From: Hallella multisaccharivorax DSM 17128
GTDB taxonomy: Bacteria > Bacteroidota > Bacteroidia > Bacteroidales > Bacteroidaceae
Direction: 5' to 3'
DNA: 64,000 nucleotides
Assembly: GCF_000218235.1 (NCBI RefSeq)
Contig: NZ_GL945017.1
Coordinates: 1,489,598 to 1,553,597 of the forward strand
The position numbers and the translations under genes were made by a program. Every line of letters starts with the position of its first letter. Within the stretch, counting starts at the first letter, position 1. Under the pieces are notes generated by a model. That model had not been told where the DNA came from, searched no databases, and saw only the letters and a program-made list of their open reading frames with translations. Shown here in pieces: positions 17,755 to 25,360 of this stretch.

Positions 17755-18936
17755 TTGCAACTATCGGTCATTATAGTCAACTACAATGTCAGATTCTATC
17801 TTCAGCAATGCTTACTGTCTTTGAGAAAAGCATTACGGGACATTGATGCAGAGGTGATTGTCTTCGACAATCATTCGCATGATGGATCCGTGGAAAGCCT
17901 TCGGCATCTTTTCCCTGAAGTAAAGTTCATTAGTTGTGATCACAATTTAGGTTTCACAAAAGCCAACAACAGGGCAATACTCCAGAGCAGCGGTAAATAT
18001 ATACTCCTACTCAACCCTGACACAATCGTAGCAGATGATACGATAAAGAGAGCTGTCAGATTCATGGAGCAACATCCTAAAGCCGGAGGTGCGGGCGTGA
18101 GAATGAAGAATCCCGACGGCACTGACGCAAAGGAGTCACGCCGCGGCATTCCGACGCCTTTTACTGCTTTCTGCAAATTTACAGGAATATGTAACAACTT
18201 CCCCCACAACAAGCGCTTAGGAAGATACTATATGGGGTGGCTGTCATGGGATCAGGAAGCCAAAATAGAAATTATCAGTGGAGCTTTCTTCCTGTTGAGA
18301 CGCGAGGCACTCCCGCAAGGATGGGCCTTAGACGAAGACTTCTTCATGTATGGTGAAGATATTGACCTTAGCTACCGTCTACTTAAGAGTGGCTGGGAGA
18401 ACTGGTACCTTCCCTATCCTATTTTGCACTATAAAGGCGAATCTACTCAGAAAACAAGCTTTCGTTATGTCCATGTCTTCTATGAAGCCATGCTCATTTT
18501 CTTCAAGAAGCATTACCATGGACCCAGCAGACTACTGCTACTGCCTGTGCATCTTGCCGTGGATACCAAAGCATTGTGCTCGCTTCTTTCCATTGCCTTC
18601 CAGAGGACAAGAAAGAGTTTGGGATTCACCAGGCACCACAGTGTTGACAGCTGTTATATATTTATTGTTAAGTCTGAGCACACCAAACAATGTCAGCAAC
18701 TTGTAGCCAAAAAGGGTCTGTGGGCCGTGTTCTACGATGCGAACGACAGCACCCTGGCACCAATAATCCCCTCCATGAAAAAGCAGCAAGTTTATGTGGC
18801 CCTTGACAGTGGCATCTTCTCATACGGTCAAATGATCAACATCATGAGCAGCCATTATCAGGGACAGGCGTCGCTTGCCATCTATCATCCTGAAAACAAG
18901 ATGCTCATTACAGACCAAGAAGTCATAATCGCTTAA
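17755..18936 (+). CDS. Family 2 glycosyltransferase with extra C-terminal domain
   Basis: A 393-residue inverting glycosyltransferase, probably acting on a surface polysaccharide on the cytosolic side. The GT-A domain (1-235) shows LSVIIVNYN, VIVFDNHSHDGSVESL, NLGFTKANNRAI, LLLNPDTIV (metal-binding DxD-type) and the acceptor-site DEDFFMYGEDIDLSYRL, a rhamnosyltransferase-like pattern. Residues about 285-393 form a separate alpha/beta region (SCYIFIVKSEHTKQCQQ..., YVALDSGIFSYGQMINIM) that plain GT2 enzymes lack. The start appears to be TTG at 17755, three bases after the previous stop; no upstream ATG is in frame. Confidence 0.88.
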   Translation: MQLSVIIVNYNVRFYLQQCLLSLRKALRDIDAEVIVFDNHSHDGSVESLRHLFPEVKFISCDHNLGFTKANNRAILQSSGKYILLLNPDTIVADDTIKRAVRFMEQHPKAGGAGVRMKNPDGTDAKESRRGIPTPFTAFCKFTGICNNFPHNKRLGRYYMGWLSWDQEAKIEIISGAFFLLRREALPQGWALDEDFFMYGEDIDLSYRLLKSGWENWYLPYPILHYKGESTQKTSFRYVHVFYEAMLIFFKKHYHGPSRLLLLPVHLAVDTKALCSLLSIAFQRTRKSLGFTRHHSVDSCYIFIVKSEHTKQCQQLVAKKGLWAVFYDANDSTLAPIIPSMKKQQVYVALDSGIFSYGQMINIMSSHYQGQASLAIYHPENKMLITDQEVIIA

Positions 18937-18940
18937 TATT

Positions 18941-19495
18941 ATGGACAACGCCAATCAATCACTTCCGCAGGTCATTTTACGAGCTATGGAGCCTGAGGAT
19001 CTTGACATCATATATGATATCGAGAACGATCAGGATATATGGTGCGTGAGCAGCACCAACATGCCCTTTTCTCGCTTCACCCTACACGAATATATCGCTT
19101 CCTCTACAGGCGACATATATACAGACAAGCAGGTCAGGCTTATCGTCACGAACACTCTGCAGGAGTTTATTGGAATCATTGATCTTTGCAATTTCAACCC
19201 ACAACACCAGCGAGCGGAAGTTGGAATTGTCGTGCAGCGAAGATACCGCGACAAGGGCTATGGAAAAGCTGCATTGATTCAGCTCATCAATTATGCGCAC
19301 ACCGTACTTCACGTTCACCAGCTCTACGCCCTTGTTAGTGTAGAAAACACATACAGCGTCAAGCTTTTCAAAAAAGCTGGATTCATTCTTGACACAGAGC
19401 TAAAAGAGTGGCTTTTTGATGGCGACAAGTATCATAACGTGTATCTGATGCATTTTTTTTGCAAAAAGGCTACGAAAAATTTTGCAGGAAAATAA
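18941..19495 (+). CDS. GNAT-family N-acetyltransferase
   Basis: A 184-residue acetyltransferase of the RimJ/RimL-like type. It has LRAMEPEDLDIIYDIEND at the start, then the acetyl-CoA binding loop VGIVVQRRYRDKGYGKAA (R/QxxGxG/A) and the closing KLFKKAGFILDTELKEWLFDGDKYHNVYLM. It starts 4 bases after the GT2 stop and closes the dapA operon. The substrate may be an amino sugar, a protein N-terminus or a small molecule; not determinable here. Confidence 0.9.
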   Translation: MDNANQSLPQVILRAMEPEDLDIIYDIENDQDIWCVSSTNMPFSRFTLHEYIASSTGDIYTDKQVRLIVTNTLQEFIGIIDLCNFNPQHQRAEVGIVVQRRYRDKGYGKAALIQLINYAHTVLHVHQLYALVSVENTYSVKLFKKAGFILDTELKEWLFDGDKYHNVYLMHFFCKKATKNFAGK

Positions 19496-19511
19496 AATAT
19501 ATCTACCTTTG
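19481..19511 (+). promoter_or_regulatory. Promoter of the tRNA-Asp pair
   Basis: TTTG (19481-19484), 19-base spacer, TACCTTTG (19504-19511), about 26 bases before the first tRNA. The -33 box overlaps the end of the GNAT gene. Confidence 0.85.
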
Positions 19512-19537
19512 CACACGCAAAATAAAAACGGGCCAAT

Positions 19538-19611
19538 GGTGCGTTAGTTCAGTTGGTTAGAATGCCTGCCTGTCACGCAGGAGGTCACGAGTCCGAGTCT
19601 CGTACGCACCG
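19538..19611 (+). tRNA. tRNA-Asp (GTC), copy 1
   Basis: A 74-base cloverleaf: acceptor arms GGTGCGT / ACGCACC, discriminator G, D-arm GTTC...GGTTAGAAT, anticodon stem CCTGC/GCAGG with loop CTGTCAC (anticodon GTC), and T-arm around GTCCGAGTC. CCA is not encoded. Confidence 0.96.
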
Positions 19612-19642
19612 CTTACCTCGTCACTTTTTGCGCCATTCGATT

Positions 19643-19716
19643 GGTGCGTTAGTTCAGTTGGTTAGAATGCCTGCCTGTCACGCAGGAGGTCACGAGTCCG
19701 AGTCTCGTACGCACCG
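19643..19716 (+). tRNA. tRNA-Asp (GTC), copy 2
   Basis: Identical in all 74 bases to the copy 31 bases upstream and presumably cut from the same transcript. Confidence 0.96.
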
Positions 19717-19723
19717 CAAAAGA

Positions 19724-19756
19724 GTCATTCGTCAGTGTTGGCGAGTGACTTTTTTT
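19724..19756 (+). terminator. Terminator of the tRNA pair
   Basis: Stem GTCATTCG (19724-19731) with CGAGTGAC (19742-19749, one wobble pair), then seven T residues. Confidence 0.85.
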
Positions 19757-19804
19757 CTATATTCAATTTATCGTGAAAGTTCATTCAAAATAATGCACAT
19801 TTTA

Positions 19805-19836
19805 TTTGCAAATGTGCATTTTACATATTAACTTTG
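19805..19836 (+). promoter_or_regulatory. Promoter of the acyl-CoA synthetase pair
   Basis: TTTG (19805-19808), 20-base spacer, TAACTTTG (19829-19836). It places the start of the following gene at the ATG at 19860. Confidence 0.85.
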
Positions 19837-19859
19837 CACAAAAATTCGAGATTTGCGCA

Positions 19860-21527
19860 ATGGTAAAAACGCCAAGTTTCAATAAATTGCTTGAAGAAAC
19901 CATTACCGACAACTGGTATAAGGATGCTTTCACCGACTATAAAGGAGCAACACTCCAGTACCATGACGTGGCAAGGAAGATAGAGAAACTCCACATCATG
20001 TTTGAGAGTATAGGTTTGCAGAAAGGTGACAAGGTGGCTCTCTGTGGACGCAACAGCTCCATGTGGGCCTGTGCATTCTTGGCAATACTCACTTACGGCG
20101 CGGTGGCTGTGCCTATCCAGCATGAGTTTACTTCCGACCAAGTTTACAATGTAGTGAACCATTCCGATGCGCGATTGCTGTTTGTTGGCGATGTCATGGC
20201 CACACAACTCGACTATGAGCAAATGCCCCATCTGGACGGCATCATCTACATTCCCGACTACTCCATCGTGTTGAGCCGATCTGAAAAAATCACGTATACC
20301 AGAGAGCATCTCAACGAGATCTTCGGCATGAAATACCCGAAATATTTCCGTAGGGAGCACATACATTATTATAATGGAGACGCAGAAGACCTGGCCTTAA
20401 TCAACTATACCAGTGGTACGACTGGCTTTTCCAAGGGCGTCATGCTCCCCTACCGTGTACTCTGGAGCAACATCAACTACCTGAAAAACATATTAGGAAG
20501 TAAACTCCCTAAGGATGCGGACACTCTCTCCATCCTTCCCATGGCCCACATGTACGGGATGAGCTGCGAGTTCTTGTTGCAATTCTGCATTGGCAACCAT
20601 ATTTATTTCCTGACACGTTTACCAAGCCCAACTGTCATACAGGCTGCGCTTGCCGAAATACATCCATGCGTCATTATTTCCGTTCCTCTTATCATTGAGA
20701 AAATCATTCGTAAGAAGATTCTCCCGCTCATCACGACTCCGATGCGGGTACTGATGCACACACCGGGTATTGGCCGAAAGGTACGCGAACACATCTGCCA
20801 GCTTGTGCGGGAAGAGATGGGTGGAAATGCCTATGAAGTGATTGTCGGCGGAGCTGGACTGAATAAGGACATTGAGGCATTCCTTGTCGATATAGGATTT
20901 CCTATCACCATTGGCTACGGGACAACAGAGACAGGGCCGCTGATCTCCTACTCCGACTGGCACGATTTCGTACCAGGTTCCTGTGGAACAGTGGCGGAGA
21001 ATATGGAATTGAAGGTTATCAGCTCCGATCCTGCCAACATCCCAGGAGAAGTCATCACCCGCGGCCTCAACGTGATGTCTGGATACTACAAGAACGAGAA
21101 AGCCACACAGGCAGCCATCGACAGCGATGGTTGGTTCCATACGGGTGACGTGGGGCGGCTCACACCTGACGGACACTTGTTCCTACATGGGCGTATCAAG
21201 AACATGCTTCTTGGATCTAACGGGCAAAATGTCTATCCTGAAGAAATCGAGGACAAACTAAACTCCATGGCCATGGTTGGAGAAAGCCTGATCGTCCAGC
21301 GTGGCGACCAACTGGTAGGACTGGTTCATCCCGACCTTGAAACCGCTGAACAATTAGGGTTCAAAGTGGACGACCTCGGTTCCATTATGGAGCAGAATCG
21401 CCTGGAACTCAATAAGCAGCTGCCCTCTTTCTGCAAAATCAGCAAAATACAATTGTACAATCAGGAATTTGAAAAAACTCCTAAGAAATCCATCAAGAGA
21501 TATTTGTACACAGAAGCCAACAATTAA
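19860..21527 (+). CDS. Long-chain acyl-CoA synthetase (AMP-forming), paralog 1
   Basis: An adenylate-forming enzyme that activates fatty acids with ATP and CoA in the cytosol. The 555-residue product has the AMP-binding core: INYTSGTTGFSKGV (P-loop, about 180-193), GYGTTETGPLISY and WFHTGDVGRL. The C-terminal hinge region GRIKNMLLGSNGQNVYPEEIEDKL and lysine-containing KTPKKSIKRYLY follow. The start is the ATG at 19860, since the in-frame codon at 19806 falls inside the promoter. A second, very similar gene follows 57 bases downstream. Confidence 0.92.
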   Translation: MVKTPSFNKLLEETITDNWYKDAFTDYKGATLQYHDVARKIEKLHIMFESIGLQKGDKVALCGRNSSMWACAFLAILTYGAVAVPIQHEFTSDQVYNVVNHSDARLLFVGDVMATQLDYEQMPHLDGIIYIPDYSIVLSRSEKITYTREHLNEIFGMKYPKYFRREHIHYYNGDAEDLALINYTSGTTGFSKGVMLPYRVLWSNINYLKNILGSKLPKDADTLSILPMAHMYGMSCEFLLQFCIGNHIYFLTRLPSPTVIQAALAEIHPCVIISVPLIIEKIIRKKILPLITTPMRVLMHTPGIGRKVREHICQLVREEMGGNAYEVIVGGAGLNKDIEAFLVDIGFPITIGYGTTETGPLISYSDWHDFVPGSCGTVAENMELKVISSDPANIPGEVITRGLNVMSGYYKNEKATQAAIDSDGWFHTGDVGRLTPDGHLFLHGRIKNMLLGSNGQNVYPEEIEDKLNSMAMVGESLIVQRGDQLVGLVHPDLETAEQLGFKVDDLGSIMEQNRLELNKQLPSFCKISKIQLYNQEFEKTPKKSIKRYLYTEANN

Positions 21528-21584
21528 CTCAGCTTTTCATTTTCTTTCAGACAGTCTTTTTTTATAACGAAGATATTTACCACC

Positions 21585-23249
21585 ATGGAAAAAATTCCAA
21601 GTTTCAATCAGCTCATTCAAAACAGCATTATTAAGAATTGGGATCGGGATGCACTGACCGATTACAAGGGTGCTACTTTGCAGTATCATGATGTGGCGCG
21701 CAAAATAGAAAAGCTCCATATCATGTTTGAAAGCTCTGGCGTTGAGAAAGGCGACAAGATTGCTCTTTGCGGCCGTAACAGCGCAGCATGGGCTGCTGCT
21801 CTCTTAGCAGTGCTCACCTATGGAGCCATAGCTGTACCCATTCTGCATGAGTTTACTCCCGACCAAATCCACAACATTGTCAACCACTCCGATGCGAAGC
21901 TTCTCTTCGTGGGCGATGTCGTGGCAACGCAGATAAGTCCAGATAAAATGCCAGCATTGGAGGGCATTATCTACATTCCTGACTACTCTCTCGTTATCTC
22001 ACGTACTGAGAAGCTCACTTACGCTCGTGAACATCTCAACGAGATGTTTGGCCACAAATTCCCTAAATACTTCAGAAAGGAGCACGTTCACTACTACATC
22101 GAGCAAAGCCCCGACGAGATGGCTCTCATCAACTACACCAGCGGCACGACAGGCTTCTCCAAAGGCGTGATGATTCCCTATCGTGCCATGTGGAGTAATG
22201 CCGATTTTGCGGAGCATGTTCTTGGCAATCTCCTCAAGGCAGGCGACAATGTCATCAGTATCCTGCCTATGGCACACATGTACGGTATGGCCTTCGAATT
22301 CATATTCGAGTTTCTCAAAGGGTGTCATATCTACTATCTCACACGCATACCCTCACCAGCCATCATTGCCGCTGCGTTTGCCGACGTGAGGCCGCGAATC
22401 ATCATCTCTGTGCCTCTCATCATTGAGAAGATCATTCGCAAGAAGGTCTTCCCGAAACTTCAGGATCCACGCATGCGGTTGCTGCTTAAAATGCCGGGAA
22501 TCAACAAAAAGATTTCTGAGCGCATCAATGAGCAGGTAACCAATGCCTTCGGTGGCAACTTCTATGAAGTCATTATTGGTGGAGCCGCTTTCTCTCAGGA
22601 AGTGGAGCTGTTCCTTCACCGCATTGGCTTCCACTATACTGTCGGCTACGGTGCAACGGAGTGCGCGCCTATCATTGGTTATGAGGACTGGTCGCATTTT
22701 GTGCCGTTCTCATGTGGCAAGGCCGCCTACCATATGCAGGTTAAAATCGACAGTACTGACCCAGCCCACGTGCCGGGTGAAATACTCTGCAAGGGCCCCA
22801 ATGTTATGCTTGGCTATTACAAGAATGAGAAAGCAACCCACGACGCTATCGACAGTAACGGTTGGTTCCACACGGGCGACCTCGGACTGATGGATGCAGA
22901 AGGCAACATCTTCATTAAAGGCCGGTCTAAGAATATGTTGCTCGGATCAAACGGACAGAATATCTATCCGGAAGAGATAGAAGACAAGCTCAACTCTCTG
23001 ACACTTGTCAACGAGAGTGTAGTTATCCAGGATGGCGACAAGCTTGTGGGACTGGTTCATCCCGACTACGAGGCAGCCAAGGGAATGGGACTCAACGACA
23101 GTGATATCAAGGATATCATGGAGCAGAACCGTAAGACGCTCAATGCCGAACAACCGGCTTACTGCCATCTTTCCGAGATTCGGATTCATGAAGAAGAGTT
23201 CGAGAAAACCCCGAAACGCTCCATTAAAAGATTCCTGTATACCCAATAA
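21585..23249 (+). CDS. Long-chain acyl-CoA synthetase (AMP-forming), paralog 2
   Basis: A 554-residue tandem paralog of the preceding gene. By eye roughly two thirds of residues are identical, with long identical runs such as DYKGATLQYHDVARKIEKLH and INYTSGTTGFSKGVM. All core motifs are kept (GYGATECAPIIGY, WFHTGDLGLM, GRSKNMLLGSNGQNIYPEEIEDKL, KTPKRSIKRFLY), so both copies should be active. Differences cluster between residues 230 and 330 and in the acceptor-side loop, which could alter chain-length choice. No promoter is seen in the 57-base gap, so they are likely co-transcribed. Confidence 0.92.
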   Translation: MEKIPSFNQLIQNSIIKNWDRDALTDYKGATLQYHDVARKIEKLHIMFESSGVEKGDKIALCGRNSAAWAAALLAVLTYGAIAVPILHEFTPDQIHNIVNHSDAKLLFVGDVVATQISPDKMPALEGIIYIPDYSLVISRTEKLTYAREHLNEMFGHKFPKYFRKEHVHYYIEQSPDEMALINYTSGTTGFSKGVMIPYRAMWSNADFAEHVLGNLLKAGDNVISILPMAHMYGMAFEFIFEFLKGCHIYYLTRIPSPAIIAAAFADVRPRIIISVPLIIEKIIRKKVFPKLQDPRMRLLLKMPGINKKISERINEQVTNAFGGNFYEVIIGGAAFSQEVELFLHRIGFHYTVGYGATECAPIIGYEDWSHFVPFSCGKAAYHMQVKIDSTDPAHVPGEILCKGPNVMLGYYKNEKATHDAIDSNGWFHTGDLGLMDAEGNIFIKGRSKNMLLGSNGQNIYPEEIEDKLNSLTLVNESVVIQDGDKLVGLVHPDYEAAKGMGLNDSDIKDIMEQNRKTLNAEQPAYCHLSEIRIHEEEFEKTPKRSIKRFLYTQ

Positions 23250-23278
23250 ATCGGGGAGTACGCTCCAACCCATTTGCC

Positions 23279-23381
23279 TCTACAGTGTAATCGCAACGCC
23301 TTTACACCGTAGAGGCATTCCGATTACACCGTAAAGGCAACGCGATTACAGCGTTGAGGCGTTGCGATTACGGTGTAGTCC
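23279..23381. repeat. 22-bp dyad repeat array B (family 1)
   Basis: Units begin at 23279, 23301, 23323 and 23345, with a partial unit at 23367. The core is (T/A)(T/C)TAC-NNN-GTA(A/G)A; the linking nine bases vary (CGCAACGCC, GGCATTCCG, GGCAACGCG, GGCGTTGCG). This copy is more diverged than array A. It lies between the second synthetase and the glk terminator, in a convergent gap. Confidence 0.85.
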
Positions 23382-23443
23382 TTTTTAGAAGCGATATGGC
23401 GGAAAGGGCAAGACGTGCTACTCATCTTCTTGTCAATGCAAAA

Positions 23444-23514
23444 AATAACAGGTAACTTTAAGATAACAGCTTGTTGGAAGAAAGCCAACACCAATCTTAA
23501 AATTACCTGTTATT
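23444..23514. terminator. Bidirectional terminator between the synthetase and glk
   Basis: 21-base arms (23444-23464 and 23494-23514) are inverted repeats with one mismatch. The loop holds a second hairpin, TTGG...CCAA. The minus-strand exit is T-rich (TTATTTTT), suiting termination of glk. The plus-strand exit is weaker. Confidence 0.85.
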
Positions 23515-23533
23515 ATTTTCTTAAGAAATGCCT

Positions 23534-24511
23534 TTATAGATCCCAGCCCACAGCAGAAGCGCCAAGAACAGCGGCAGAACTGCCGTCCAGACTGCTGATA
23601 AGGAACTTCGCCTTACCTTTGAAGATTTTCAGCACGTGCGCGTCAAAGGCTTCCTTCACAGGCTTCATGATCAGATCTCCGGCCTTTGTCATGCCTCCAA
23701 AGAAAATGAATGCTTCCGGCGAAGAGAAGGCAGCAAAGTCTGCGCAAGCCTCACCGAGCATGTGACCGGTGAATTCATAAATATCCTTAGCCAACTGATC
23801 GCCTTTCTCTGCCGCAATACTCACATCCAAAGAAGTGATTTTCTCAGAATCCAAGTCACGGAGCAGCGAAGGACGATCCGTCTTCTCCAACATCTCACGA
23901 GCCGTACGAGCCACACCCGTAGCTGAACAGTAAGCCTCCAAACATCCTGTCCGGCCACATCCGCAAGGACGACCCTGCTCGCCGCGGACCATCGTGATAT
24001 GCCCCAACTCACCGGCAAATCCGTCACAGCCATAGACGAGCTGGCCATTGATAACGATACCCGAGCCAACTCCTGTACCCAATGTGATCTCGATAAAGTT
24101 TTTCATACCGCGAGCGGCTCCATAAGTCATCTCACCCAAGGCTGCGGCATTGGCATCGTTAGTGAGAGCTACAGGCACTCCTAATTTCTCAGAGAACATG
24201 CTCGCCAAGGGAACAATACCATCATGTCCCCAGACAAGATTTGGTGCAAACTCAATGGTGCCAGTATAGAAATTTCCATTGGGGGCTCCTATACCCATCG
24301 ATTTGATCGTACCAATGCCGCCGACCTGCTCGATAATGGCCTGCAGAGCCTCTACGCTTGCCTCCACGTAGTCTTCGACCTTTTCATAGACTTGAGTCTT
24401 AATGGCTGTCGTAGCTTTTATATCACCACGAGAGTCGACAATACCAAACACTGAATTAGTGCCGCCGAGGTCAAGACCAATGACATACGGCTTCATAACG
24501 GGTTCTTCCAT
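23534..24511 (-). CDS. glk: ROK-family glucokinase (RokA-like)
   Basis: A sugar kinase phosphorylating glucose or related hexoses with ATP in the cytosol. The 325-residue product carries the ATP loop LDLGGTNSVFGIVD, LTNDANAAALGE (catalytic Asp in DAN), ITLGTGVGSGIV, the GELGH histidine and the ROK zinc motif CGCGRTGCLEAYC. Sequence and length resemble Bacteroides RokA, which has broad hexokinase activity including N-acetylglucosamine. The ATG at 24511 was kept; an ATG five codons in (24496) is equally possible. It is monocistronic between its promoter and a strong terminator. Confidence 0.92.
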   Translation of the reverse strand: MEEPVMKPYVIGLDLGGTNSVFGIVDSRGDIKATTAIKTQVYEKVEDYVEASVEALQAIIEQVGGIGTIKSMGIGAPNGNFYTGTIEFAPNLVWGHDGIVPLASMFSEKLGVPVALTNDANAAALGEMTYGAARGMKNFIEITLGTGVGSGIVINGQLVYGCDGFAGELGHITMVRGEQGRPCGCGRTGCLEAYCSATGVARTAREMLEKTDRPSLLRDLDSEKITSLDVSIAAEKGDQLAKDIYEFTGHMLGEACADFAAFSSPEAFIFFGGMTKAGDLIMKPVKEAFDAHVLKIFKGKAKFLISSLDGSSAAVLGASAVGWDL

Positions 24512-24616
24512 AATACTATGTTTTTAGTCTGTTAATATCCGAGTATCTGAATTCTCAAATGTTTCTATTCCATGGTTTTAACAACGGCGCAATCATAGAT
24601 CGTCGCCTTGTCGATG

Positions 24617-24624
24617 CAAAGTTA
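24617..24624 (-). promoter_or_regulatory. Promoter -7 box of glk
   Basis: TAACTTTG on the minus strand about 105 bases upstream of the glk ATG. No TTTG is at -33. The leader between them shows no clear structure to me. Confidence 0.6.
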
Positions 24625-24684
24625 ATAAAACATTAGAGAAAAGCTAAGAAAATGTAGCTTTTTTTTATAAAAAATGGGTCTTAT

Positions 24685-24716
24685 TTTGTGTAACCAATAA
24701 AGATTTAGTATCTTTG
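24685..24716 (+). promoter_or_regulatory. Promoter of tsaC
   Basis: TTTG (24685-24688), 20-base spacer, TATCTTTG (24709-24716). Confidence 0.85.
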
Positions 24717-24749
24717 CGCTAAGTTTGTGTAAATCAGGAATCATTCATC

Positions 24750-25319
24750 ATGACACAAGAAGAAGACATTAAGAATGCCGTCCGAGTTCTCAAAGCTGGC
24801 GGCGTCATTCTTTACCCTACTGATACTGTATGGGGCATCGGTTGCGATGCTACGAATGCAGAGGCTGTGGCCAAAGTGTATCAGATCAAGCACCGCGACG
24901 ACTCCAAGGCTCTCATCTGCCTGGTTGACAGCGATGCACGATTGCAACGATATGTCCGCAACGTGCCGGCTGTCGCATGGGATTTGCTTGATACTGCGAT
25001 CAAGCCTACAACTGTCATCCTTGACGGTGCCGTAAACCTCGCATCCAATCTTATAGCTGAAGACGGCTCCATTGCTTTGAGAATCACCAAAGAGCCTTTT
25101 TCTCACGAGTTGTGCTATCGATTTCAGAAAGCATTGGTTTCAACAAGTGCCAACATCAGCGGAGAACCTGCCGCGCAAAACTATGCGGACATCAGTCAGG
25201 AATTACTCGACAGTGTCGACTATGTATGTTGGTCGCGCCGGCAAGAGCATAAGCCACACACGCCAAGCTCCATCATTAGACTCAGACCGAATGGCGAGGT
25301 AACAATCATTAGAAAATGA
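24750..25319 (+). CDS. tsaC: L-threonylcarbamoyladenylate synthase (Sua5/YciO/YrdC)
   Basis: This enzyme makes threonylcarbamoyl-AMP from threonine, bicarbonate and ATP, the first step of t6A formation at A37 of ANN-decoding tRNAs. The 189-residue length is the short YrdC-only form. Visible motifs are GGVILYPTDTVWGIGCDAT, KHRDDSKALICLV, PTTVILDGA and LVSTSANISGEPAA. A ClC channel gene follows 41 bases later. The tRNA methylthiotransferase mtaB, which works on the same t6A base, is found elsewhere in the window (43212-44567). Confidence 0.93.
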   Translation: MTQEEDIKNAVRVLKAGGVILYPTDTVWGIGCDATNAEAVAKVYQIKHRDDSKALICLVDSDARLQRYVRNVPAVAWDLLDTAIKPTTVILDGAVNLASNLIAEDGSIALRITKEPFSHELCYRFQKALVSTSANISGEPAAQNYADISQELLDSVDYVCWSRRQEHKPHTPSSIIRLRPNGEVTIIRK

Positions 25320-25360
25320 ACTTTGCATATGCATTGAATGATGAAGACTAAAGAAAAAGC

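Noticed and set aside
19553..19831. Open frame spanning both tRNA-Asp genes
   Set aside because: Its repeated segments are the tRNA sequences themselves; not a protein gene.
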